From: Filosporella fistucella
Lineage: Eukaryota > Ascomycota > Leotiomycetes > Helotiales
NCBI GenBank assembly: GCA_030077755.1
Contig: JAQJZZ010000010.1
Span: forward strand, 868,001-932,000
Direction of reading: 5' to 3'
DNA length: 64,000 bases
A model generated the notes under the pieces. The model did no database searches, was not told where the DNA came from, and saw only the letters and a list, made by a program, of their open reading frames with translations. Of the stretch, positions 1 through 12,037 are shown piece by piece. The position numbers and the translations under genes are program-made. Each line of letters begins with the position of its first letter. The first letter of the stretch is position 1.

Positions 1-1167
1 CAATAACCGTAGTCAGTCAGGCAGGGCGAGAAAAGTTTTAAGCATTTTGATGTTCTGCTGGCTCTTTAGTCAATGTCTGGCTTTTATGCAGAGTGCACTA
101 ACCTGAGCGGTCTACCTCCGGTTAATATCCGGCGTAAATCCGGAAAAATCCGAGGTGGATTTAGAGGGTAGAGGATATAGGGTATCTGGACCTTGTAGTT
201 TGTACTTGAAAGTACCACGGGACTACGAGGAAAAGTAGTATTTTGAAGTATAACCAAAGTTTGGATATTATAAGTTATCTTTTATTTGTCAAATCTTTGA
301 ACTTTTGTATTATATCTAAAGTGCAATAAAATATTAAATATTCAAGCGCAAGCCTATTCTCCTTGAAAACTATAAACTATTATATTACTTTAAAAGTGTA
401 TTTAAGGTTTAAATATTAAAATCTTGTTTCTTGCCATAGATTCTACGAACTTTTGATTTATCATAAAAGTATAATAAAACCATAGACATCAAATACTAAG
501 CTTATTGTCTTTAGAAAACATGAACTATTATAGCTATTTGAAGGCATAGAAAATGTCAGGACATCACAATTATTTTCAAAGTTCACAAGACATTAGCTGA
601 ATTTGAATTATCCATCATATTTACTACAGGCATCAGTCAGGCACTTTACATCCCAAATACCCAATACCTAGTACTTCTTCCTTCTCTTCATCCTCTCATC
701 AAAGCCTCTCCTATCATCCACCGCATGCATCATACAAACACCCTCCCACGCAGCACACTCATCTAGAGTTGAATCCAAGTCCACTCCCAAAACCCTCATG
801 CAGAGTGCATGCATACCCAAAGCGACCCTCCAAAAATCACAACCCCCAGAGACATAATGCAAAACCTTGGACGACCCGCAAGCAATGGTATTGTAGCAAG
901 AACAGAGTGTGAGTTTTAAAAAACAAAAGCAAATGAGACCCTCCGAGATCTATTCTAGGAGGCATTTAAAATGAATGCGAGAAAATATGTGTATGTTGGT
1001 AAACAAAACCAACGCCAACTCCGCTATGCAATGATTATAATTCGACGAATGAAGGACTGGCGCCGTTTCCCCCTTCTATGTGTTTCTTTTGCGCATCATG
1101 TTCGTACCGCTCTCGTTGATTAAGTGAAAGGGAAATTTTGATTTGTACAGGTTCATAGGTACTGCGA
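1..1167. other. AT-rich intergenic region
   Basis: No gene is supported here. Positions about 200-620 are strongly AT-rich and contain a degenerate direct repeat (listed separately). The rest is unremarkable 3' flank of the convergent or neighbouring glucan-synthesis gene. Confidence 0.6.
299..560. repeat. Degenerate direct repeat, period about 148 nt, AT-rich
   Basis: Two copies start with the same GAACTTTTG at 299 and 447. Both then carry, in the same order, an AAGT.(C/T)AATAAAA block, a CAAAT/TAAAT..T block, an AAGC(C/T)TATT block, and end near a shared GAAAAC.T.AACTATTATA block (about 365-390 and 515-535). The copies have drifted with small indels. The AT richness is compatible with decay by RIP (repeat-induced C-to-T mutation) of an old duplicated or mobile sequence, but no ends or coding remnant are visible. 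Confidence 0.5.
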
Positions 1168-3340
1168 TTATGTACAACCGTTGACAAGTGTATTCGTGGG
1201 CCAATCGTATTTTGTGTCTTTCCAGAGTGTTAAATTTTGGTTGGCATCTATGATAATGTTAGTGAAGTCCCGCATTGCATCATAATCCAACTTACAAGGC
1301 TCTGGGTGTTTCTTGATATAATCGGTCGTTGGGTAACCCTCAGGATCACAAGTCATAGACTCTTGACCCTCCTCCTGATAAATCCTAATGTAATCGATCC
1401 TCATAGTGGCTGGCATCAATTGTGCAAGATTGGCCAAGAACACCGTAGCGAAACTGTTGGACATTCCAAAATTGGCTATAATGGTCATTGGTTCCTCTGG
1501 AATCACTCGTTGACCAATGTTGCCATTTGGTCTCAATGATCGATGATCCACCTTGTAGGTGTAATCATCACCAACAAACCATGAGACATCTCCAGATCCG
1601 CCTGGAGTATATTCAAAGCCATAAGTCTGATAAGCATTGCCATCGTACCACTCATTGTTGAGCCAAGTGACAGCTGACAGTGCCTCTTGGTAAGGGCCAC
1701 CACGGTAAACGTTCATTCCTGTAGTCTGGAAATCATAAATTTCTAGGAAGTTGTAATCTGGTTGGTACCAGATATCGAATGGAGCGATCTGTAGAGATTG
1801 AGATGCAGTACCAGTAGCAGCATCATATTGTCCTGGGCCCATAAATCCAGAACTGGCTTCAATTGCATCGATTTCTGGTGCCGATCGTGAATTTCCTGCA
1901 GATGGATGATCTTGGTTCTTGCAAGTGCATGCTGGTAATCTCATTCCGGGCAATAGACTCAAACCATCAGTCGAACTCTGATTTGCTGTGATACCCGCAT
2001 CACACTTGTCCCAATAACTGTATGGCCATAAACCATCCGTCGTCGCTGGGTATCCTGGTCTACCTAGATTTCCCATTGCCCAGAAACCGGGCCAGAAACC
2101 TTGAATATCTCCTCGTCCTGGCAATGAAATACTTGCTTCCAATCGACCTCCCTTAAAGCAGAGCTTGTTCCATGACTGTAACATACCAGACCGATAATTC
2201 AGATTGTGATTCTGGAAGGCATCGAATCTGAGATTGAGTGTTCCATTGGCAGTTGAAGCTGCATCTGGATCATACCATTCGAGATCCTGCGTAACACCAT
2301 ACCAAATATCCACTGCCTGGAAATATGGATCATCGCCGTCATAAAACGTCCTCCCGTCAGTATTGAATTCATCAGAGAACTGAAATCATTAGCGCTTTAC
2401 ATTTCCTCAACCACAGTCAAACATACAGTCAGCTTCAGCTTTTTCCCATCATGCGAAGTCTTCGTCATTGCGTTAGACGGGGTATCAGGATCCACCAGAC
2501 CCGTTCGCTGATTCTTGAGAAGGGCGAAAGTGTCCGATAAGCAGTCTGGGTCGCGGGAACAGGCATTAGTAGGAACTCCAACTGTCTGTCGGACGAAAGT
2601 CCTATATATAGTGTTAGTAAGAAGAAAAAGAGAAAATAACAAGAGACATGGAAGACTGACAAGACAGGATATCCAATAAACAGAACCAAAACTCCAAGCG
2701 TAATCAAAACTAATCCTCCCACATTCACCATTCCTCTTTTATTCCAAATGTCACACTTTTCCCTATCTCTATCGTTCGGATCTGGATTGTGTAGCCAGTC
2801 ATCCTTTTCCACATCTTCTGGGAATAACAATAACCCCGCTGAAGGCATGATGTTATACTTCTCCGACACCGTTTGAGTGTTGATATTATCATCATCGCTC
2901 CCTGCTCTCGAAGGGGCTCTCGAATCGTCGAATGGTGAAGCAAATGGAGAATGCAGGGGTCCTCGACTATCCCTACTGCCTGCCTCTGAACTCCAACTCG
3001 TCCGCCGCGACGACATTGCAGATGCTGCTCGTGAGGGGCTCTCTACTGGAGAATCTTGATATGGTCTCGTGGGCCCTCTCGATCTTGAAGGTGGAAGCAG
3101 TAAGGAGTCTGACGAATCCCCGACTTGTGGTGAAGCATACATGCCAGGGAACCTCGATGATATTCCAGGAGCTGGATTTCGTTGTGTTGGTAATAAGTTT
3201 CTTGTCAATCCTGGGGTGCCAGGAGTTCCCGGATGTGTTGATTGAGAGCTGTCGGACCGCATACTTTCCAGTAAATCCCCTCCACTTCCTGAGTTTACTG
3301 TGATGTGTAGCGGCCTCTGAGGTTTTAATCTGTCAGACAT
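1168..3340 (-). CDS. SKN1/KRE6-family beta-glucan synthesis-associated protein (GH16)
   Basis: Type II membrane protein of the secretory pathway needed in fungi for cell-wall beta-1,6-glucan. Three exons: 3340-2661, 2601-2427 and 2379-1168, with introns 2602-2660 (GTCAGT donor) and 2380-2426 (GTATGT donor); the joined frame gives 688 residues, a normal length for the family. The first about 200 residues are Ser/Pro/Arg-rich and cytosolic; one membrane anchor (around VLITLGVLVLFIGYPVL) follows; the rest is a lumenal GH16-like domain with the E-I-D-x-x-E catalytic-type motif (APEIDAIEAS) and the family's WPGFWAMGNLGR segment. The start is placed at MSDRLKPQ; an in-frame ATG 15 nt upstream is also possible. 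The family assignment is secure; KRE6 and SKN1 cannot be told apart from sequence alone, so no symbol is given. Confidence 0.93.
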
Positions 3341-6300
3341 TTCGAAAGAAAACACAAGCTAAAGTATCCAAAAGGTTCTTCTCATCTGCTATCGTGGTGT
3401 GGCGGAAGGTTGAAGCGAGCAGGAAGGTTTATGACGAGTATCGAGGGGAGGACGCAGTCCTGTTTAAAGTTTGCAGGTGAATCAATTGCGCCGACCGATG
3501 AGAGCCACAAACTGTATATGTTCTGTGAACGTTGAGTCTGTGAAAATTGCGCAAAGGGAGGTCGAAAAGTTGGTTCAGTTGGCCAAGGAGGAACTGTATC
3601 CAAAAAGGGGAGATTGTTTACAGGGACGTTGGCGAGAAGGAAAAACGAGTGGCAGATCGAATCGAGGTTGAAGTCGAAGTCGAAAAGAAGGTGGAGGTAA
3701 TGTCGAAGGACTTTTGGTGCTCTCTCGCACTGCGAAGTAGGATGTCGATGTTGGGTTGGTGGAGATGTGTTGGGGAAAGGGAAGTGTTGCTACGGATTTA
3801 GAAGAGTTTCGACGGTCGATATGTCTCTCTTTCTCTCGGTCTCTCTACTGAATTGGCCCTGAATGCAGTGCCAAGGTTCAAATTCGCAGGCGTCTAGGCG
3901 AAGTTTGCGTGTTGGGATGTGGTACCTGGCAGGGAAGAGGCAAGGGGCAGACCCAGCTAGAACGCCGCGCTTCACTTCAGACAGATTAGATCGGCTGGCA
4001 CCAAAAAGAACAAGCTTGGACTGGGTGAATCGTAATCGTGATAATGGAGTCTTGATCAGGACAAGAATTTAATCGCTGACGTTGGCACTGGGCAATTGAT
4101 AACACGATGGGTATTTTCCAGATACGAGTATCGGCATTTGATGTACAGACGGTATTTACCTTACTGTATACAACACAACAAGAGAATAGAAACATGCAGA
4201 CTCTGCACGGGGTACGGAGGTACCAGCTCCAGGACTGCAACCAAGGGGCAACCAGAGAAAGTCGAGTACTATTACGAAGTACTAGTAATTGGCTCTTGGT
4301 CTGATGTGGTAGGTGATCGACTGCTCAAGCGCCAATGCCAATACCAATACCAATACCAATGCCCACCACAGAGTCCCTTTACAGTACATTAGGTAGCGCT
4401 ATAGAGAGGAAAGTACTCAGATTCAGGCTCAGGTAACTACAGTACTGGGTACTTACAGCGCTCGCAAACAAACTTTGCCCCAAAAACTCTGTTAGCTCAG
4501 GGGCAAATCGGAAGTCATATCGTGTGAATCCGCAACACTGCCGTTCTTTACCTTTGCCTTTACTTCTTCACACGATAGATGAAGAAGGCTTGAATCTGGA
4601 AAGTTCATTTCATATGCAATTCCTGGAAGATTGCCGTTGTCTCGAGGTTTCTTGTTACTTTTGTGCATCCCTTCCCTATCGAGCATCTTCATTGTCGATT
4701 GTCGTTTTACCTTTCTCTTCCTTGCCCCCTTGTTCTCGCCCCTCACCCACCTTACTTCACTCCTCCTCCCACTTTCACGGCCAAACCCAGGAAAATCTAT
4801 AAATATCGGCCCCCGACGCCTCCACCGACCGCTTGAAAAACTTCCCTGCCATTTCTGCGGCAAACTGCCTTCGGAAATGACGACACTTCGCCGCATAAAG
4901 ATTGCGATTACCCTGACCAAGAGGTCAAGATAGAGCCCCGAGATGTCCAAATCCTGATTCTAGCAGATCAAACCCTGATATCGCGATTCATGCTGTTCCA
5001 TTGTGAATTTTATGTTGGTTCTGTCCAGGCGTTCATCAGAACACATACGCTCCAGCTGTAAACTTTGTTCTGCCGATAGCTGAGGTGGCAGACGAACTAC
5101 TCCGTATCCTTCGATAGTTCAGCCAATCTGACCACATGTGCTGGAGATCAGAGACGATGATCATAAAGGAGGTCGCGAGAAAGCCCCACGTGATGGCCCA
5201 TCAGTTCTGTCCTCAAACGCCAGCCGTTGGAGATCAGGTGGAGACAGAGCTGATCCGTTCATGACCGAGCATTAATTCAGCGTTGTCAATTGGCATGTCG
5301 TTCCTGTCAGAATTTGAGGTGCTGTAGCCAAGGGCTGAATATGTTCTTCGGACGTTTTGGGAAGAAGCAATTATCAAGTGTGATTGGCTGTGAAGAAGTA
5401 ATTTTCCAGAGACATTTCTGTCATTGATTTCATGTGATTCCACAGCATTTTTGATTCGGTGTGAGTTTTATCAAGCTTGATTTCGTATCTCCACTGTCAA
5501 TCTCCTCTTCTGATGCAATAATTTCAGGTGCACATAAGGCAGGCTGCATGCTTGAAATTTTGTGGACGTTGACAATCCACGATCTTTTTCTCACTTTCAA
5601 GAGTCGCGTGCATAGATTGATTTGCTTCTTCGTACTAACGGAACACGTTGTTATCGCTGCGACACCACAAGCGTTATTCAGCTGCGATATCTACATCGGA
5701 GCTATAAAGAAACATGCCAGCAAGACATAATATACTCCGAAAAACATTATGTGCATGGTCTCAATGCATAGGGCTATTTCGAGATTTTGCATTCCCGACA
5801 CCTCACCGAGACATTTCACATCTCGGAGATGTTCGAAACTGCGTAAATGTTTCTTAGAGCTTCCAAGTAACGTATTGACTCTGAAGTCTATGGTTGATCG
5901 AACATTTAATCTCGATTCTCGACTTTGATGATTAACCAATATCCTCCGAAGTTTGGAGGTCGAACATCGTCACGCTGAAATTTATCAAGTCTCTAAGATT
6001 CCAAATCATGAAGAATTCCTGCCTCATGGGAATCACTTGAGTTGTGCATTGACAGCGCTATTATTATCCCTTCCATTCTACGGATATTGCACATTCTTAA
6101 TAGACCGTCATCAGATTATACTCCTAATCAAGATACCTCAATTTTAGCACTCTGATTTCATATGGCTATAAAAATTTGCAGCTGGCTCCAAATGTTGCAT
6201 TACGAGTTCTAAGCTCCCTCAAAGTCACCTGCGGGTCTGGCAAATCCATCGTAATTACAAATCTCAAGCCTAACCTCAACCACAGTGGACATGGACCGCA

Positions 6301-7729
6301 GCTTCTGCATCAAATATGCCAAAGTTTTGCACTTGTACAGAATGATGTGCACCCTCCCTCGGCCTTGGATTAGAATACCTAAATCAAACCTTTCGAAAGG
6401 TGAAAGGTAGCCCTGCGATTTAAAACATAATTTCAAACGGTTTACCCTGAATAGCAGCACACAAAATCCTGCTCCTCTGCTGCTTATGCCCAAGAACGAG
6501 ATAATTCAGATTAAAAAAAACCAGACTATTTTACCTTAAATATGCACCTTCCAAAACCAAGAAATATCATTTGACAATTCTGCTTACAGTCCTTTTCAAG
6601 GACATCAACCTCTGGCTTCATGGTCCACTGCTCACTTCATGACCTCTAAATAAAATGTTGGAACGGATGTGTTTCGATGTGGTGGATGAAGATTTGATGA
6701 GTTGAGGGACTGGGAGTGAAAAATTGGTGCATCTTGGCTTGCTCGTAGCAGCAACTTACTAAAGAAACAGGAATACGATGTTTGAATTAACTACGGTATT
6801 GACGATTGACACTGTTGACGACAGTTGAGCAAATCTCGACAGTGAAACCCATCAATTGTCGCTGATTTCGATAGTTTATCCGTTCTCTAATACTACGTAT
6901 CCGTCCATCCCACGAGTCAAGCTCACACGTGGACATATAATCTATATCAGCCAAATGGGTCAACAGCAGTCTAGCAACACCCAATAGCCTTCTCATATAG
7001 TCCAGGTCTCGTCCTACGGTTTCCTGCTCCCCAAAGCACGGACTTTGTGTTCTCCTCGTATTCTGAGAGGCTGAAGAGAAATGTGGAGGAGGAGATTGTA
7101 TTTATACTCCTGGATTAGCTCAAAAGAGTTGAGAAAATCAAAAAAGTGAAGTTTTGCTTCATTAGAGTCGTTGAATGCCTAAGGAAGAGGTGAATGATAA
7201 TTTCGTATTGACTTATTCTTAGGATATTCAAATTGGTATTACCAAGCGACTCACTGTCTAGTGATGTGAACTCGAGTCTAGTAGAGCAGTTGCAGATCGA
7301 AAGATCATTTGGCAGACTCTCAGCATAAGCTGAAATTGATGTTTCATGATATTGAAACCTGGCTGGCATCTTTAACACCATATGGAACGTGGTAAGTCTG
7401 AATTCTGCTTGGACGTATTAAGAAAAGATGGTATGCATTAGACATTGTGAAGCAGCTTCACCTGATGGTATCTCGATTGTGGGGGGTTAAGATGGCATAC
7501 TTGTTGTAATCATACTTTAGCTGAAGCTATGGTTCCGCCACTAGGCTTGGAGCCGGAAAGACTTGCGATGAGTACCAAACAGAGCTTGCACATCAAAGCT
7601 CACAACCAAGCAGCTTGCATGGAATGATACCTCGAATCAGCGTATTCTTCGTAAAAAGCCAGCTAGGCATATGCGAAATATACATTCTCCATCCATTCTG
7701 GTCCAAATTTCAATGTCCTTTGATTCATT
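3341..7729. other. Long intergenic region without a supported gene
   Basis: About 4.4 kb. The first kilobase is probably promoter and 5' leader of the minus-strand glucan-synthesis gene. Open frames present (for example 4492-4950 minus) are short, low in complexity and show no family signature. A hexamer array lies at 4332-4363. Nothing else recognised. Confidence 0.55.
4332..4363. repeat. Short tandem repeat, CCAATA/CCAATG hexamers
   Basis: Five consecutive hexamers of the form CCAAT(A/G) are visible, the outer two ending in G and the inner three in A. It includes repeated CCAAT pentamers on the plus strand, but there is no gene close enough to argue for a HAP-complex site. Confidence 0.7.
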
Positions 7730-8706
7730 TTAGCTCTCAACAGCCAAAGCCTTTACCCCCACCAGTTTCCCATCCGCTACACCTACAACCCAGTACTCCA
7801 CTCTCGATCCTTCTCTCTCGACTCTGTAGACCCTGATATCACTTCCCTTGGTGGCTTCCCGGACAGCATCGACAAGCTCTTTGTATTGACCTTGTGTGTC
7901 CCATTCCGCGATATCGAGGATACTGACTTCAGCGTCTGGGTTTGGATGATTGACTAGTTTTTTGAATGCGGCTTTAAATCATTAGCAATTTGCCATACGC
8001 TTCGGGAATTATTTCAAATCCTGCCAAACAAGAACAGCAAAGCAGGGAAAATATGAGGGCAAAAACTCAAACATACCTTCATCAGGCAATCCCTTCCCCT
8101 TAAGCTTCAACACCACCGGCACAAACGGCTCATCCGCATCACTGGTATAAAAAGCATCCTTCGTAGCCTTCTTCAAGACAGCAGGTACATCCGCCCCGCT
8201 ATCTGTAGCTTTCAATTCCTTCTTCTCCTGCGCCTTCACCTCTCCAGATCCAGGATCCTCATTCGCCTTGTCCAGAAAAGACATGTAATCCCCATCCGAA
8301 GCCATCTTATCACTTTCTCTTGCTTCTCCTATTCCACTCGCGGATGTACCTTCGTTTGCGTGGGGAGTAGAACTAGTACTGTAAAAGCACCTCTCAGCCC
8401 TTCTCTTAGGAATTTCAATTTGCAGAAACCTCTTCCTAGCACTTGAAAAGGGAGAGCTCACGCAGTAGGCACCGGTGCCTCGACGCTGACTTTCTTGCTG
8501 ACTTCTGCGGGGGCCAGTACAGGCGGCGGAACGGTATTCAGATGCTCGTCTTGCAAGCCTGCTTGCGCGTCGCGCAGCACCGCTGGATCGTGAGGAGAGG
8601 ATGTTGACGGTATGTAATTGCTTTCTATTTGGGAGGCTTTTTTCTTATCGCGGGATTTTTTGTACGAGTTACCAGCGATACCTAGACAAGAGAGAACAAC
8701 GCCCAT
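7730..8706 (-). CDS. Conserved fungal protein with MGxxxSC acylation-type N-terminus, unknown function
   Basis: Three exons, 8706-8462, 8378-8077 and 7971-7730, join in frame to 262 residues; introns 8379-8461 (GTGAGC...ACAG) and 7972-8076 (GTATGT...AAAG). The N-terminus MGVVLSC fits the pattern for N-myristoylation of Gly2 with a palmitoylatable Cys7, and is followed by a Lys/Arg-rich stretch, so membrane anchoring is likely. A low-complexity Pro/Ser/Ala linker leads to the conserved part, which begins near MASDGDYMSFLDKAN and continues through KATDSGADVPAVLKKATKDA, DADEPFVPVVLKLKGK and an end rich in beta-type residues (YWVVGVADGKLVGVKALAVES). I recall that conserved part from uncharacterised ascomycete proteins. 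Exon 1 could belong to a separate gene, but phase and splice sites match exactly. Function is not known. Confidence 0.78.
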
Positions 8707-9044
8707 GTCAAGAGATAGAAGCTGGTTGCTGCGTATGAGGTGCTGAATGTGGGGTGAGGGACGTGCGGGAGCTTTCTGGCGATGACGAAGTTTTGGATGG
8801 GGTTTTGAAGATTTCCAAGGCTGTTAGTGTTGGTCCAGGCGGATCATTTTGACACAAAGATTTTAAAATGGCATATTGATAAATTATGTAATAGCATGGC
8901 ACACTTCATACTGTTGACATATCCTCATAGAATTGCTATCTACTTCATGCCTATGCATAATCAACCATCATGAGCAAGAAATGCAATTGTGATTCCCCGA
9001 CACCAGATTCGTAACCCGCAAAGAAAACGCTGCCAAGATTACAC
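8707..9044. other. Intergenic region between two minus-strand genes
   Basis: About 340 nt holding the promoter of the acylated-protein gene and the 3' end of the uL3 transcript. No gene or repeat seen. Confidence 0.6.
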
Positions 9045-10399
9045 CTATGACTTTTGTTCGAGATCCTTCTTGAGGGTACCCAAGAATTGGTGCTTCTCCT
9101 GGAAAGTTTGGTATGCTCCGTGACCGAATTTCGATGAGGTATCGATCCATTTCAACTCAACCTTCTCCAATGCCTTTCTTGATGTGTGCACGAACATGGA
9201 TTTGCGGAGAGTCATGACACGCTTCTTAACTCCAGGAACGGAACCCTTGAGAATGAGGAAGTCATTCTTGACCTCACCATATCTAACAAAGCCACCCATA
9301 CTATTTCATATTAGCTTGTGTTCTCAAAACGCTTGAGAAAACTTACGGAGTGATAGCCTTTTTGGAGACATCAAACTCAGTGGAAGCGTTGTTCTCATCA
9401 TCACCCTTGCCAATACGGTAAATTTTGTGGTTGACAGAGGTACGATGATGGTAACCATCTTGACCAGCACGGGCAACAGTCCATTGGACGTGGGAAGGAT
9501 GCCATGCACCAATACAAGCGACCTTTCGGAGACCCTTGTGTGTCTTTCTCGGAAGCTTCTTGGTTCCCCATCTGCTGGTAACACCGGAGAAACCGTGACC
9601 CTTGGTGACAGCGATAACATCGATCATCTCGTCTTGCTCGAAGATGGAACCGATCTCAACTGGCTTCTCGAAGAGACCACTTGCGAACTCAACCTTGTCA
9701 GCAACGCTACCACCGTTGACTTGAATTTCCATCAAATGGGCCTTCTTTTGCTTGAGAGGGGTCTTTCGGATTTGAGAGTGGGCGAGAACACGGACGACGG
9801 TGCAGTACTTCTTGATGCGCTCGAGTTCGCGGGTGATGGATGCACCAGAGTTCTCGGAGTGCTTCTTGGCGTACTTGGTGAAGGCCTTCTTCTTGGATCT
9901 GTACCAGTTCTTGTAGAAGCGGCGCTTAACCTCATCGCTCAGGTGCTCAGCCCAAACGGTTGTGAGAGATCTAAGACCGCGAGGAGTTTCAATGTATCCC
10001 ACGAGACCAACAACGATCACCTATAAAAGATGTTAGCCATTGACACAATTGCCAAGCGGGCTGCATTGTTCGTACCGGTGGTGTCTCAATGACAGTAACT
10101 GCCTCTACTACCTCCTTCTTGTGTGATTTCGCACCAGGTCGGTCAAGGTCGCGGACGATTGTGGTCATACCAGCCTTGTATCCGAGGGTTGCGGTAAGGT
10201 GGACGGGCTTCTTGGGGTCATCTTTGGGGAAACTGGCAGATTGAGAGATTAGCAGGTGCTTGCAGACTAGGGAAAATTCAATAGAGATAAGGAGAGAAAG
10301 TACGAACGACTTAACCTTTCCACGATGACGGGCAGCTCGCTTTCTGGGCAGGAAGGCCAGGGAGCCGTGACGAGGCGCCTCGAACTTTCTGTGCGACAT
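9045..10399 (-). CDS. RPL3: 60S ribosomal protein uL3 (L3)
   Basis: Core protein of the large cytosolic ribosomal subunit, next to the peptidyl-transferase centre. Four exons (10399-10308, 10232-10076, 10020-9347, 9300-9045) give exactly 392 residues, as expected for eukaryotic L3. Diagnostic segments are [20 protein letters not shown] at the start, the GYKAGMTT motif, [37 protein letters not shown] (holding the His that is modified in eukaryotic L3) and a Lys-rich end. The first intron (10233-10307) uses the uncommon donor GTTCGT. The third intron sits immediately before [10 protein letters not shown]. Presence of several introns is typical of ribosomal protein genes in filamentous fungi. 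Confidence 0.98.
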
Positions 10400-10922
10400 G
10401 ATAATTGACGTCGGCGTACCTGTAGAGGTCAGTAATCGAGAAGATAGGAGTAGATAGTTTGCATGCGCATACCTAAATGTCAATTGTTAGTTGAGAATGC
10501 GCGTCGAGAGTGCGCAGTTGTTGATCTGAAGAAGTAAAAAGTTCATGGCCAAAATTTGGCGAATGTGCAAGTGGGCTAAAAATTGTAAGCGAGATCTAGC
10601 ACGTGATAAGCATTTAGGGCTTCCTGTCAGCTTCACTCGTTTCACAACCAGAGTTTGCCAAGACAATGACTTAATAGTTTGGTTGATGCACAATACGATA
10701 TTATTTCTAATACAGTTGCAATCCTTTGAGGGAAGCGCCGTGTCATTCTTGTTCTGATGCTTTCCAAAATTTCTGTCGAGCGACAATTCTGCTTTCGAGA
10801 CTTTACTTTCAAGATCCATGGCTCGGTTATAAGAATAAAGCGGCGCCAATTGACATCAGTCTTGAAGCTACAATATCTTCAAGTCAAGCAACGGAAATCT
10901 ATCCACCGTTAAATCATCCTGT
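10400..10922. other. Promoter region of the uL3 gene
   Basis: About 520 nt upstream of the ribosomal protein gene and of the NACHT fragment. No open frame with family similarity and no clear ribosomal-protein promoter box was recognised. Confidence 0.5.
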
Positions 10923-12037
10923 GTGCCTATTCAATGCTGCTTTTCCGACTACCTGGTGATACTAGGTGCTATATCTCATGTTTCTCCAGAGAAATGGGAG
11001 GCTCTATGTCTATTTAGCGAAGACACGAGACCAGTAGGAGAAGCCGAATTATTGTCAATATTGAGGAGAACAATTGCCTTGGTCAGTTCTACTATGGCGG
11101 TTTGTGTTTTCATTGATGGGCTTGACGAGTTCGACGGCGAGCACGACTCACTTGTCGACCTTGTCAAGGAAACCACAGAAATGCCCTCGGTCAAAATTTG
11201 CGTTGCCAGTCGCCCGTAGCTAGTCTTTGAGAATGCAATGAGGAATAAACCGAGTCTCATGCTTGAAGACTTAACCTATAACGACATTGGACAGTATGTC
11301 ACCTCGAGTTTCTAGTCCGATCCCGAATTTCCATGCTTCAAGAGAGAGAACGGGAATACGCAAATGACCTCATTGAGAATGTTGTTCAAAGAGCCTCCGG
11401 CGTCTTCCTGTGGGTCTATCTTGTTGTCTCATCTCTATTGAATGGCATACGACCAGGAGATCGAATTTCGGATCTCCAACGTCGACTGGATCAACTGCCC
11501 TCCGATTTAGAAACATTTTTCGATCGGGTACTCATCAATCTCGATCCTTTCTACCTCAACCATGCGGCCCGGTACTTCTTGATGGTGCTGGCCTGTCGCC
11601 AGCCACCAGAGACATTGTTATTGTCTTTCGTCGATGAGGAGGACCCGGACTTTGTTTTGCCACTGTCTCCCCGCCCTTTGTCTCCTAAGGATGTCAGCTA
11701 CCGCATAAAAATGATGCGAAGACGGCCCAATTCTCTCTGTAAGGAACTCATCGTGATACCCAAATTGAACACACGTGCCACAGAGGAGTCTGTTTGCGAT
11801 ATCACGGTCCAATATCTCCACAAAACAGTTAAAGATTGCATTGAGCAATCCGATGTGCAAAAGAAGCTTTTCGATACGATGGATGCCCCTTTCGACCCAC
11901 ATATTAGATTGTGCCAGGGTGTCTCAGCTCTCTGGAAAATGCATAAATGTGCCAAGCTGAGAAACATTATTCTTCCCTCTGAGCTCAACTTAGCAATTCA
12001 GACTAGGAACACATCTCAAACACATCCCTTACAATAG
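10923..12037 (+). pseudogene. Broken NACHT/STAND (NLR-like) gene fragment
   Basis: Remnant of a fungal NACHT-type signal-transduction ATPase, a family linked to non-self recognition and heterokaryon incompatibility. From about 10980 the plus-strand frame reads as the part of a NACHT domain that includes the Walker B-like CVFIDGLDEFDG and the following VKICVASRP. That frame is closed by TAG at 11217, continues in the same frame with recognisable family sequence (MLEDLTYNDIGQYVTSSF), is closed again by TAG just after it (around 11314), and then runs open to 12037 with the helical region after NACHT (ASGVFLWVYLVV, LDQLPSDLETFFDRVL). The P-loop and any N-terminal effector are missing, and no ankyrin or WD repeats follow. 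Both stops can be explained by single C-to-T changes at CpA. I infer a truncated, inactivated copy. Confidence 0.82.

Noticed and set aside
4492..4950. Minus-strand open frame of 152 codons
   Set aside because: Basic low-complexity translation of a pyrimidine-rich stretch, no domain, no splice context.
9427..10026. Plus-strand open frame of 199 codons
   Set aside because: Complement of the third exon of RPL3, whose codon use keeps the opposite strand open.
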